From Methanoculleus caldifontis (GTDB taxonomy: Archaea; Halobacteriota; Methanomicrobia; Methanomicrobiales; Methanoculleaceae), in contig NZ_WBKO01000001.1 in the NCBI RefSeq assembly GCF_032842345.1, positions 930,001 to 994,000 of the forward strand: a DNA stretch of 64,000 bases. The letters are read 5' to 3'. How positions within the stretch are numbered: position 1 is the first letter of the stretch; each line of letters opens with the position of its first letter. The notes below the pieces were generated by a model that saw only the letters and a list, made by a program, of their open reading frames with translations, was not told where the DNA came from and searched no databases. Made by a program: the position numbers and the translations under genes. Positions 44,645-53,528 of the stretch are shown one piece after another.

Positions 44645-47551
44645 TCAGAGCGCCCCGAACCAGACGTCCCGGAGGCCGACGTTGTACTGGGCGATGAAGA
44701 GGGCGTCCCCGACGTCGATCACGCCGTTTGTATGGACATCGGTCTTGCTGAACCGGTCGGTGCCGGCGGCGGGCTGCTCCCGGATCCCCACGACCTCCTG
44801 GAGGACGATGAGGGTATCCGCCTGGTTGACCATGCCGTCCTCGTTCGCGTCGCCGAAGAGGACCGGGGTGACCCTGACGTATTCCGGTCTCGTGGCGGTC
44901 GAGAGCCCGCCGTCCACCGAGAGCGTGACGGTGTGGTTGCCGGGGAGGGTGTAGGTATGAGTCGGATTCTGGTCTGTCGACACACTCCCGTCGCCGAAGT
45001 CCCAGAGCCAGGATGACGGGTTCTCCGTCGTGGTATCGGTGAACCGGACGGTGAGCGGGGCAGGGCCGGCGGTGGCGTCGGCGGTGAAGGACGCGTTCGG
45101 CGCCGGGACGAACTCTATCCCGGCGATTGCGTGCGCTGTCCCGGCAAGATCCGCTGCTGACCTCGGTTCCGCGGCGGCATAGACCGTATATACCCCCTCC
45201 GCGATGGCGGCGGTCCCCCACCGGTACTCCCAGGTGCCGTCCGGCGCGACGGCGGCCTGCGTGAACGTATCGGCATCTCCCGTCACGCAGGGCGCGGTCA
45301 GGTCGTCAGGTCCCGTGCCGTTCAGGGGAAGGCCCGGACCGGTGACGGAGAGATAGGTGACGGGAGAGTCTGTGTTGGTGCCGCCGAGCACGACCTCTTC
45401 CCCGATGCGGAAGGTGCCGGCCCCCGGCACCGTGAGGGTGACCATTCCCCGCTCCACGCTCACCGTGACGCTTGCCGAGCGTGAGGGGTCGGTCCAGTCG
45501 ATCGCCTCGATGGTGTAGTTCTGCGGCTTTGTCGAAGCGTTCGTCTCAAACCGGACTGTACAGGTGCCGGATGGCCCAGCGGTGACGTTTGCCTGCGAGG
45601 CCGCAGTCGCGTTCGCCACCGTCCGGGGCCCCGTGGTCCCGATGCTGCTTACGCCGGGCTGTCCGGGTGCGATGAACGGGTACTCCGCCGGGGAGGTGCC
45701 TTCGGCCGCCTGGATGTATATGAAATAGGTCCGGCTGCTCTCGCCGCCGAGGGTCAGATCGAACGGGTTGCCGCGCATGACTGTATCCTCCCCGGCGGTG
45801 AGGGTGAGGGCGACCGGGGTCCTGACGGTGAAGCCCTGCGGGAGTACGGCCGACTGTCCGTCCGGGTTCGTCACGACGATGCTCCAGGCTCCTGCCTCTC
45901 TTCCGGCAAGATCGAGCGTGCAGGCGATCTTCGATGAGGAGACGACCGAGACGCCTGTCGCCACGATATCGGGCTGACCCGTCCGGGTGAGCCTCACCGT
46001 GGCGCCGTCCACAAAGCCGGTCCCTGAAAGGCCCGTGACCTGCACGAGGCTGCCGGCATACCCGGAGTTCGGGGTGATCCCGGCGATCGCCGGGGCCGGG
46101 ACCTGGCCGGGATAGATCCAGCATGCTCCGGCGGCGTCAGCGTCGGTCAGGGTGCGCTTGATCTGGCCGGCCCCGACCCGGCCGTACATCACCTTCGCCG
46201 TGTCGGAGGGGTATCCCTGGACGTTCCCATAGAGGTCGAGGAGCTGGACCCAGTGACCGAGTTCGTGGAGACAGACCGTCTCGATATCAAACTGCCCGGT
46301 CCCGGGGTTGGTCGACCAGGAGTACCGGGTGTTGAACTTGATGTCGCACTCGACAACCTGTCCCGCGCTGGACCATGTGCTCGCCTGGGCAAGCACCCCG
46401 TCCGTGGCGATGTCGCCCCAGAGGATCTCGTTTTTGTAGTTGTAGATCCTGTCCGTCGAGGTCGTGGTCCCGGCATACTGGAAGGAGAAGTCGGAGCCCT
46501 GGACCGCCGTCCACGTCGCGGCGGCGTTCTGCGCCGCAGTGAGAGCGCCCGATACCGCAGGGGGATTGACGTAGAAGGGGACGACGGGTGCCGTTCCCTG
46601 CCAGCGGCTCTTGCTCCACCCGAACGGGACGGTGAGCGAGTATGGGCCCGATGTGGTCGCCCCGTTGTCGTGAAGCACGTAGACCGGCCCGCTGCCTGCC
46701 GACCCCCGGTATGTCTGCCCCCGCCAGGCCGTCCCGGTCGGGACCCTGCAGACGATCTTCGAGTCGGTCCAGGAAACGATATCGTTCGGGTTGATGCTCT
46801 GCCAGTTCTCGACCGGGATGTAGCCGGTAGCGTAGATCCAGTAGGATGTGCCGCTGATCGAGGTGAAGAAGAACGCGACGTCGGCGTTGCTCTCCCTGGA
46901 CGCTTTGGCCCCGAACCCTGTCCCGGTTATCGTCAACTCGGTCCCGGTCCCCGCCGATGCGCTCGTCGGGGCGACGGCGCCAGAAGAGATTGCCGCTGTC
47001 CCGACCGGCGCGGGGACCGACGTTGCCGTCGTCCACGAGATTCCGGCGTCGCCCTGCAGCGCGGCGTCCACCCTCCCGCCGAACTCTTCGGCCGTGAGCA
47101 GGCCTGCCGCCCGGTCCTTTGCCCCGGACCCGTCGGCGAGCGGCACGACCCCCTGCGAGAGGCCGACCGGCAGGTAAGACCCGTCGGGACGCTCTTTCAG
47201 GAAGAGCCCGACGGTCTCACCCGGGAAGAAGACCGGAACGTCCTCCACCCAGAGCGTAATCCTATCCACCGTTCCGCCCGGGAGTACCAGGACGGGGTCC
47301 TCCGGGAGTCCGCCCGCGAGGGTCTCGCCGACCGAGAAGGAGACGACGGTCTCGATTCCGGTGCCGGCCTCGTCCCACCGGCTCTCGACGGAGGTGATCG
47401 TCCCGGTCGCTATCGCGTCCGAGTGCTCTGCAAGGTACGAGGGGGAGAGGTCGACCATGAGCGCTGCTGCCGGGAATGCGAGCATGCCCGTAAACAGGCC
47501 AAGGCAGAGGGTGAAAAGAGCAACCCTGCACCCGGTTGAGATATCACTCAT
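44645..47551 (-). CDS. secreted multidomain protein: metallopeptidase motif, IPT/TIG, PKD, dockerin-like
   Basis: 968 aa. An N-terminal signal peptide ([20 protein letters not shown]) is followed by a beta domain and an IPT/TIG fold at about 190-310. A matrixin-like region carries the zinc motif HELGH (429-433) followed by WVQLLDL. A second TIG fold ([19 protein letters not shown]) lies near 490-580, then beta domains like those of methanogen surface proteins, a PKD domain at about 815-890 ([20 protein letters not shown]) and a C-terminal dockerin-like pair of calcium loops ([16 protein letters not shown] and [16 protein letters not shown]). A TATA-like element near 47572-47584 would start transcription almost at the ATG. 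The final 150 residues are closely related to those of the next gene. Confidence 0.85.
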   Translation of the reverse strand: MSDISTGCRVALFTLCLGLFTGMLAFPAAALMVDLSPSYLAEHSDAIATGTITSVESRWDEAGTGIETVVSFSVGETLAGGLPEDPVLVLPGGTVDRITLWVEDVPVFFPGETVGLFLKERPDGSYLPVGLSQGVVPLADGSGAKDRAAGLLTAEEFGGRVDAALQGDAGISWTTATSVPAPVGTAAISSGAVAPTSASAGTGTELTITGTGFGAKASRESNADVAFFFTSISGTSYWIYATGYIPVENWQSINPNDIVSWTDSKIVCRVPTGTAWRGQTYRGSAGSGPVYVLHDNGATTSGPYSLTVPFGWSKSRWQGTAPVVPFYVNPPAVSGALTAAQNAAATWTAVQGSDFSFQYAGTTTSTDRIYNYKNEILWGDIATDGVLAQASTWSSAGQVVECDIKFNTRYSWSTNPGTGQFDIETVCLHELGHWVQLLDLYGNVQGYPSDTAKVMYGRVGAGQIKRTLTDADAAGACWIYPGQVPAPAIAGITPNSGYAGSLVQVTGLSGTGFVDGATVRLTRTGQPDIVATGVSVVSSSKIACTLDLAGREAGAWSIVVTNPDGQSAVLPQGFTVRTPVALTLTAGEDTVMRGNPFDLTLGGESSRTYFIYIQAAEGTSPAEYPFIAPGQPGVSSIGTTGPRTVANATAASQANVTAGPSGTCTVRFETNASTKPQNYTIEAIDWTDPSRSASVTVSVERGMVTLTVPGAGTFRIGEEVVLGGTNTDSPVTYLSVTGPGLPLNGTGPDDLTAPCVTGDADTFTQAAVAPDGTWEYRWGTAAIAEGVYTVYAAAEPRSAADLAGTAHAIAGIEFVPAPNASFTADATAGPAPLTVRFTDTTTENPSSWLWDFGDGSVSTDQNPTHTYTLPGNHTVTLSVDGGLSTATRPEYVRVTPVLFGDANEDGMVNQADTLIVLQEVVGIREQPAAGTDRFSKTDVHTNGVIDVGDALFIAQYNVGLRDVWFGAL

Positions 47552-47758
47552 ATACGGTCATCAGCGCCGGGAATCATATAACTTCGCATCCCAATCCGTT
47601 ATTTTCTTCTTATTCGGGAGATAAGTGGAGGACTGAAAACCGCCGTATTTATATCATGTTCAAGGGATTCCCCCGTGCTCTCTTTTGCCGGGAACCTCAG
47701 GGAACCTGGCGCACTTCGAACCAGAAGGGGGCGGACCCTCACCCGGCCCGCAGAGGTC

Positions 47759-49702
47759 TCAGAGTAACTCGAACCAGACGTTCCGGAGCCCGACGTTGTA
47801 CTGGGCGATGAAGAGGGCATCGCCGACCTCGATCATGCCGTTCGTGTCGACGTCCGTCCGCCAGAATCGGCCGGTGCCGGCGGCAGGCTGCTCCCGGAGG
47901 CCCACGACCTCCTGGAGGACGACGAGGGTGTCGGCCTGGTTGACCGCGCCGTCCTCGTTCGCGTCACCGAAGAGGACCGGGGTGACTTTGATGTAGCCGG
48001 GCTCTGTGCAGGTCTCTGCGCCGTCGTTCGTCGAGAGCGTGACGGTGTGGTTGCCGGGGAGGACATAGGTGTGGACGGGGTGCTGCTCCGTCGAGGTCTG
48101 CCCGTCGCCGAAGTCCCACGACCAGGACGACGGGTCGTCTGTCGAGGTATCGGTGAACTGGACCGTGAGGGGCGCCGGGCCGGCGGTGACGTTCGCCGTG
48201 AAGTCGGGAGGCGGGATCGACCGGGTGTAGGCCTTAATGCAGACATTCATGTTCTGCTCGGAGATGTCGATCCAGTTCGACCCGTCGCCGCTGACGTAAC
48301 TCTCCCCCGGGGAGGCATCGGCGTTCGACGAGTAACCGGTTATCGGTTTTTCAACGATTATCGGATAGTCGTATCCCGGCGTCTTCAGAGCCAGACAGAC
48401 CGTGAAGGTCTCTCCTACCCGGACCCGAACCGGGTTGTCCAGCGCAATCGTGTGGAACCCCGCGTCCTCGATCGTCCCGCTCTGCGTAGTCAAAGTCTCC
48501 TGGCCGCGGTAGATGGAGATGGAGTATTCTGAGTCCATCGCCGGGGTGTAGAACCCTGCGGCAGCGACCTTTTCGTTCCCGGTTGCCTGGAACACATTCG
48601 CAGCGTAGGCCCACTCACCTGGCTCGTGTATCGTGCATGAACTCGTCCATCCATAGGGGTCGTACTGGTAGACGGTATCGTAGTTGGTCGTCGGTTCAGC
48701 GGTGAAGACTGCAGGCTGTGCGAGGGAATTGTTGAACGAATCGTCGTAGTATGAGATGTAGAAGTATCCGTCGTCCCCCCACCCGGTCCCCCAGCTGTTC
48801 TTACAGATGAAGGCGCCGTCTCCGGGCGGTGCCGTGGCAAACTTCGACCGATCGAAGGTGTCGTCCCACCCGACGATGGTGACCGCATGGCTGCCCTCTA
48901 TCCGGAGATCGGAGCTCCCGTTGTAGTAATACGACGTGGAGGACGGGGTCTCCGCGAAGCTGGAAAGATTCACCCGGAAGCCTGTGAACAGCGCTCCCTT
49001 CTCTACTACCGCCTCCTTCATCCGGGTAATGTCGCAGGGAAGGAAGAGCACCTCCTGGGAGTGAACCCTCCCGGTGAGTCCGGCGGGGGAAGCGGTCCAC
49101 TTGAAATTTCCGGGATACGGGTCCTCTTCCTCATAGACGGGCCCTCCCCAGCGGGTGAGGTAGGCCGTCGCCATGAGGTTATCGCCCCCGTCATCGACCT
49201 CAGAATCGAACCCGTTGAGGTTCGCCATATGCTTCTCCGAGTAGTCCTTGGTACCGAACGCCGGGACCCCTGTCGATTCAAGCGATGCAAGAGACGCGAA
49301 GGCCCAGCAGGTGCCGTAATACCCCTGGTCCTTCACCGGGGTGACCCGGCCGGAGTCCCGCAGGTCGTAGCGTGACCCCCGGGCCGGTGCCTGGAAGCCA
49401 GGGTCTGCCCGGAGGTGAGAGAGGTCCACAGGGGACGGGGCGTAGCCGTACAGGTGCCTGCTCCCGTCGAGCGTCAGGAGCCCGGCTCCCTCGAAGGATC
49501 TCTCCTGATAATCGAGAAAATGCGGATTCTGCGGGGCAAACACCAGTTCCCCCTCCGGGCATGACGTTGATCCGCCTGGTGAGCCCGGCGGAAAGGGGAG
49601 CGATCCGGGTTCGTCGGCAGCACAGATCCCGCAGGCGGCCTGCAGAACCACCAGCACGAGCAGCGCTGAAGATATCGGGGAGATATGTTTTTCGGGAGTC
49701 AT
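47759..49702 (-). CDS. secreted papain-like (C1A) peptidase with PKD and dockerin-like domains
   Basis: 647 aa from ATG 49702 ([12 protein letters not shown]); the ATG at 49762 would add 20 basic residues before the signal peptide. Signal sequence at about 10-28. The C1A peptidase domain spans about 110-330 with Gln126 (KDQG), nucleophile Cys132 (GTCWAFAS), His272 ([12 protein letters not shown]) and Asn302 ([15 protein letters not shown]), all in place for activity. A beta domain of the type often following archaeal C1 peptidases comes next, then PKD ([20 protein letters not shown]) and dockerin-like loops ([33 protein letters not shown]). The last 150 residues mirror the neighbouring protein. 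Confidence 0.9.
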   Translation of the reverse strand: MTPEKHISPISSALLVLVVLQAACGICAADEPGSLPFPPGSPGGSTSCPEGELVFAPQNPHFLDYQERSFEGAGLLTLDGSRHLYGYAPSPVDLSHLRADPGFQAPARGSRYDLRDSGRVTPVKDQGYYGTCWAFASLASLESTGVPAFGTKDYSEKHMANLNGFDSEVDDGGDNLMATAYLTRWGGPVYEEEDPYPGNFKWTASPAGLTGRVHSQEVLFLPCDITRMKEAVVEKGALFTGFRVNLSSFAETPSSTSYYYNGSSDLRIEGSHAVTIVGWDDTFDRSKFATAPPGDGAFICKNSWGTGWGDDGYFYISYYDDSFNNSLAQPAVFTAEPTTNYDTVYQYDPYGWTSSCTIHEPGEWAYAANVFQATGNEKVAAAGFYTPAMDSEYSISIYRGQETLTTQSGTIEDAGFHTIALDNPVRVRVGETFTVCLALKTPGYDYPIIVEKPITGYSSNADASPGESYVSGDGSNWIDISEQNMNVCIKAYTRSIPPPDFTANVTAGPAPLTVQFTDTSTDDPSSWSWDFGDGQTSTEQHPVHTYVLPGNHTVTLSTNDGAETCTEPGYIKVTPVLFGDANEDGAVNQADTLVVLQEVVGLREQPAAGTGRFWRTDVDTNGMIEVGDALFIAQYNVGLRNVWFELL

Positions 49703-49815
49703 ATGCCGTTCCGCCAGGAGGTTGCCGGGGCGACGCCTTGAGGGAGAAAATCCCATTCTCAAGCAGAGCTGACGCCAAATCCGGTTCTCTGTAGTAGAGA
49801 GATGGCTTGTTTCAA

Positions 49816-49831
49816 CGGATAAATTTATCCG
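49816..49831. promoter_or_regulatory. palindromic A/T-rich promoter-like site
   Basis: CGGATAAATTTATCCG is a perfect 16-bp palindrome in the 249-base gap upstream of the C1 peptidase gene, 114 bases before its ATG. It contains a TATA-like core on both strands and could be promoter, operator or both. Nothing else is evident in 49703-49951. Confidence 0.4.
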
Positions 49832-49951
49832 CCTCTTTAGCGGAATCGGCCACTTCCGTTGCCGATCCCGGTTCCTGAGTATTGTTTAGGAGAGTTTCGG
49901 GAGAATAGGGAGGTGATAGCCTATCAGGCGTGAGGGCAGGGGCTGGCCGCC

Positions 49952-52162
49952 TTACTCCTTCCCGCTCCCCCCGTAGACCACCTGGCCGAAGCTGATGCAC
50001 CCGTCGCCGAGCGGGTAGTCCCGGTTGATGATCATCTCAAGCCCGGCGGCACGGACCTCACCGGCGATCGTCTCCCGGATCGCCCGGTTGTAGACCACCC
50101 CGCCCGAGAGCGCCACCCGGGGGATCCCCCGCTCCTCCGCTGCCCGGACGGCCATCGCGGCGACGCCTCTTGCCAGGTTATACTGGAACGACGCGGCGAC
50201 GTCGTTCGTCCGTTCTCCGACAGCCGACCGCCGGTACGCCTCCGCAAGGAGCGAACGGGTCGAGAGGACCTCGCGGCCGTCGTTGCGCGAAAAGACCAGG
50301 TCCCAGGCCGACGCCCGCCCGGCATAAGCCGCCGACTCGAGCTTCATCGCCGGCTCGCCGTCGTAGGTCCGCTCCCGGCAGATCCCGAGGAGGGCCGCGG
50401 CGGCGTCGAGGACCCTCCCGGTGCTCGAGGTCGCGGCGACGTTCAGGCCCCGCTCCACCTGCCTTGAAAGAACCGCAAGTTCGATCTCGCTCCATCCCCG
50501 CGACGCAAGGAGGTCGCGGACCCCTGAGGTCGGGAGGATACCGTAGAGCATCCGCTCCGGGAACCGGGTGGCGAGGTCGCCCCCGGGCATCGGGACGACC
50601 TCGAGGTGGGCGACCCGGTCGAGGTGTGGGACCCGCCCGGCAAAGACCTCCCCGCCCCAGATGGTCCCGTCGTCGCCGTAGCCCACGCCGTCGATCGCGA
50701 TCCCGACGCACTCCTCGCGGGTCGCGGCGGCGATGTGCGCCCGGTGGTGCTGGACGGCGAGGAGTTCCGCCCCGGCCGCTTCGGCGATCTCTTTCGCGTA
50801 GCGGGTCGAGAGGAACTGCGGGTGGAGGTCGTGGACGATCACGTCGTATCGCGCCCCGACGAGCCCCCCGATCTTCTCCGTCGTCTCCTGCAGGTAGGCG
50901 AGGGTCTGGGGGTTTCTGACGTTTCCCACGTGGGGCGAGGTGATGCAGAACCCGTTCCGGTAGACGGAGACGTTCGCGTTCAGTTCCGGCCCGACGCCGA
51001 GGATGCAGGCATCCCCGAGATCGATCGCCGCCCGCTTCGGGGCGAAGCCACGCGAGAGTCTGATGATGTAGCCGTCCCGCACGACGGAGTCGTCGCACCG
51101 GTTGACGATCCGGCGGTCGTGGGTGAGGATGTAGTCGACCTCTCCGGAGAGCCTGCCGAGGGCGACCGATAGATCGGTGATCATCGGGTAGCCCGGCAGG
51201 TTCGCGCTCGTCATGACCAGGAGCGGGTGGGCGAGGCGTGCAAAGAGGAGGTGGTGCAGCCCGGTGTAGGGGAGCATGCACCCGATGGTGTGGAGGTTTG
51301 AGATGCCCGGGTGCGATGCGTGGTCTTTCTTCTCAAGCACCACGATCGGCCTCTCAAGGGAGCGGAGAACCTCCCGCTCCTCGTCTGATACGACCGCGAT
51401 CCGTTCCACCTCGCCTGCGGTCGCCATCACCGCGAGGGGCTGCTCCGTCCGGCCCAGGCGGCGTTTCAGTTCGGGGGCCGCCTCCTCGGTGCAGGCGATG
51501 TGAAATCCTCCGATCCCCCTGATGGCGACGATCGCTCCTCCGTCAAGGAGGGCTGCCGCCTCCCGGACCGGGTCCGCCGCCGCAACCGGTGTCCCGTCGG
51601 CCCGGTAGAGGGCGAGGCGGGGGCCGCAGGCGGCGCAGGCGATCGTCTGGGCGTGGTGCCGCCGGCAGGAGGGGTCCGTGTACTCACTCTCGCAGTCGGG
51701 GCAGGTCGGGAACTCCACCATCGACGTCCGCTCCCGGTCGTAGGGGATCGCGGTGATGATGCTGTACCGCGGGCCGCAGTTGACGCAGGACGTGGCCCAG
51801 TAACCCTCGTAACGGCCGCCCGACGTGAAGATATCGGCGATGCAGTCGTCGCAGGTCGCGACGTCGGCGGGGATGAATCCCGAGAGGCTCCCGGAGCCGC
51901 TCTCGAGGATGGTAAACCCTTCGGTCTGACAGCCGCGCAGATCCTGGACATCTATGAAATCTATGCGGGATAAGGGCGTCCCTCTCGAAACTGCCTCGAG
52001 GAACTCCTCGAACCGCTCCCCACATGCGTGGATCTCCACCTCGCTCCCGAGGTTCTTGACGGTCCCGGTGATCCCGAATTTCCGGGCCATTGCATAGACG
52101 AAGGGGCGAAATCCGACCCCCTGCACGATGCCCCGGATGATGATAGTACCACGTGTACGCAT
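49952..52162 (-). CDS. hypF: carbamoyltransferase HypF ([NiFe] hydrogenase maturation)
   Basis: 736 aa, full length. Domains in order: acylphosphatase (RGIVQGVGFRPFVYAMAR, 9-26), two zinc fingers (CDDCIADIF; CVNCGPRYS; CPDCESEYTDPSCRRHHAQT; CAACGPRL) at about 108-185, a YrdC-like domain (IRGIGGFHIACTEEA, near 214) and a Kae1/TobZ-like C-terminal domain (VQHHRAHIAA, then GIAIDGVGYGDDGTIWGGE and DGCISFGQVVYG). It makes the thiocarbamate on HypE used for the cyanide ligands of [NiFe] hydrogenases, essential in a hydrogenotrophic methanogen. Other hyp genes are not in the window. Confidence 0.97.
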   Translation of the reverse strand: MRTRGTIIIRGIVQGVGFRPFVYAMARKFGITGTVKNLGSEVEIHACGERFEEFLEAVSRGTPLSRIDFIDVQDLRGCQTEGFTILESGSGSLSGFIPADVATCDDCIADIFTSGGRYEGYWATSCVNCGPRYSIITAIPYDRERTSMVEFPTCPDCESEYTDPSCRRHHAQTIACAACGPRLALYRADGTPVAAADPVREAAALLDGGAIVAIRGIGGFHIACTEEAAPELKRRLGRTEQPLAVMATAGEVERIAVVSDEEREVLRSLERPIVVLEKKDHASHPGISNLHTIGCMLPYTGLHHLLFARLAHPLLVMTSANLPGYPMITDLSVALGRLSGEVDYILTHDRRIVNRCDDSVVRDGYIIRLSRGFAPKRAAIDLGDACILGVGPELNANVSVYRNGFCITSPHVGNVRNPQTLAYLQETTEKIGGLVGARYDVIVHDLHPQFLSTRYAKEIAEAAGAELLAVQHHRAHIAAATREECVGIAIDGVGYGDDGTIWGGEVFAGRVPHLDRVAHLEVVPMPGGDLATRFPERMLYGILPTSGVRDLLASRGWSEIELAVLSRQVERGLNVAATSSTGRVLDAAAALLGICRERTYDGEPAMKLESAAYAGRASAWDLVFSRNDGREVLSTRSLLAEAYRRSAVGERTNDVAASFQYNLARGVAAMAVRAAEERGIPRVALSGGVVYNRAIRETIAGEVRAAGLEMIINRDYPLGDGCISFGQVVYGGSGKE

Positions 52163-52219
52163 TGAGAATTCAGCAAAAATTTATGGAGTTATACAACGAT
52201 ATAACAATAGGGTATCGCA
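52163..52219. promoter_or_regulatory. divergent promoter between hypF and the HTH gene
   Basis: The 57-base A/T-rich spacer contains AAAAATTTATGG and ACGATATAACAATAG. It must serve both directions; both start codons lack clear ribosome sites, so one or both transcripts may be nearly leaderless. Confidence 0.4.
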
Positions 52220-52732
52220 TTGACGGGGCATATTAAGATTCTTAATGATCCAGTTGAGCTTGTTCCTCTCCTTATAACATTCAATAACGCCGATTATAAA
52301 CGGATCTACGAACTCTTAAACAAGACCTGGTTGACCGAGGAGGAGCTCGTCGCCTACGCCGCCGGTCCGGTGGTGACCGAGTGCCTCTCCATCCTCCGGA
52401 AGGGAAACCTGATCGAAGAGCAGTGGCGGATGCCAAGGCCGGGTGAGAAGCCGACGAAGGAGTACCGGACGACGTACAGCAAGTTCCGGGCCAGTTTCCA
52501 GTGTACCATGGGCGATATCGGGGACCTGCTCCACATCGCCGTCTCAAACGACGAAGGCCTCCGCACGATCGTGGACTCGGTCGAACAGGAGATCGTAGCA
52601 GGGACCACCTCAATCGGCGATATATCCCGGAAATACGGTGTCAGCCCGATCTTCATCAAGGGGCTGGCGAAGAGGATCCCCGGTCTCGACGTGAAAGGGC
52701 AGGGAATGGTGTTGCTTGACCGGCCTCAGTGA
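52220..52732 (+). CDS. ArsR-like winged-helix regulator
   Basis: 170 aa from a TTG at 52220. An N-terminal winged helix (LITFNNADYKRIYELLNKTW, then LTEEELVAYAAGPVVTECLS and LRKGNLIEEQWRMPRPGEKP) carries the helix-turn-helix and wing. The C-terminal half has another HTH-like stretch (TTSIGDISRKYGVSPIFIKG). It begins next to the divergent hypF promoter and overlaps the next gene by 17 bases, so it heads a three-gene operon with another HTH protein and a helicase. Ligand unknown; no Cys metal site is obvious. Confidence 0.8.
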   Translation: MTGHIKILNDPVELVPLLITFNNADYKRIYELLNKTWLTEEELVAYAAGPVVTECLSILRKGNLIEEQWRMPRPGEKPTKEYRTTYSKFRASFQCTMGDIGDLLHIAVSNDEGLRTIVDSVEQEIVAGTTSIGDISRKYGVSPIFIKGLAKRIPGLDVKGQGMVLLDRPQ

Positions 52733-53528
52733 CGATCCGCTCTACGTGATCCTGCGCAGCAAACGCGAAGCCACGCGATTCCAGATCCTCGTCGAGATCG
52801 CCGAGCACCAGCCGGCGATCCGCCAGCAGGAGGTCGCCGCGAAACTCGGCGTGACCCCCCAGGCCGTCTCCGAGTACATCCGCGAGATGGTGGACGAAGG
52901 ACTGGTCATGGCCCAGGGCCGGGGCCGGTACGAGGTGACGAAGAACGGGATCGAGTGGGTCCTGCGGCACGCAGAGGCTCTCGAGGCCTATGCCCGCCAC
53001 GTCAACCGCGACATCATCCGGCAGGTCGCGGTCTGGACGGCCGTCGCCCGGGACGATATCGCGAAGGGGGATACCGTCGGCGTCTTCATGCGGGCCGGTT
53101 GGCTCTACGCGACGAAAGAGACGGAGCAGAGCGCCACGGGCCTCGCGACCATGGATGCGGCGGCCGGAGAGGACGTCGGCGTGGCTCACCTGAGCGGGAT
53201 CATCGAGCACGCGGAGGGGCTTGTCCACGTCTGCAAGGTACCGCGGGTGGAGCGGGGCGGGTCCCGCCAGGTCCGGGCGGACCTCCTCAGAGAGGCCGTC
53301 CGGGACGCGGAGATGGTGGCCGCGGTGGGTCTTGAATCCTACGTGGCCCTCAAAAAGGCAAATATCGAACCTGATATGTTCTTTGGCTCCCGCGAGGGCG
53401 TTATCGAAGCGGCGTTCCACGGCCGGGAGTGCGCAATCCTTATCGTTGATGAGGAGTTTACCGATTTTCTCAAGCGACTGGAGACGGTGGGGCTCACCTA
53501 CACGATCCACGACCTGATAGCACCATGA
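52716..53528 (+). CDS. winged-helix protein with conserved archaeal C-terminal domain
   Basis: 270 aa from TTG 52716. A MarR/ArsR-type helix-turn-helix lies at about 15-75 (ATRFQILVEIAEHQPAIRQQ, then EVAAKLGVTPQAVSEYIREM). The remaining 190 residues form a conserved-looking alpha/beta domain (DIAKGDTVGVFMRAGWLYAT, ADLLREAVRDAEMVAAVGLE, FFGSREGVIEAAFHGRECAI) with no enzyme motif I recognise. It overlaps its neighbours by 17 and 4 bases and is therefore tightly coupled to the ArsR-like regulator and the helicase. Probably a DNA-binding regulator; ligand unknown. Confidence 0.75.
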   Translation: MTGLSDDPLYVILRSKREATRFQILVEIAEHQPAIRQQEVAAKLGVTPQAVSEYIREMVDEGLVMAQGRGRYEVTKNGIEWVLRHAEALEAYARHVNRDIIRQVAVWTAVARDDIAKGDTVGVFMRAGWLYATKETEQSATGLATMDAAAGEDVGVAHLSGIIEHAEGLVHVCKVPRVERGGSRQVRADLLREAVRDAEMVAAVGLESYVALKKANIEPDMFFGSREGVIEAAFHGRECAILIVDEEFTDFLKRLETVGLTYTIHDLIAP

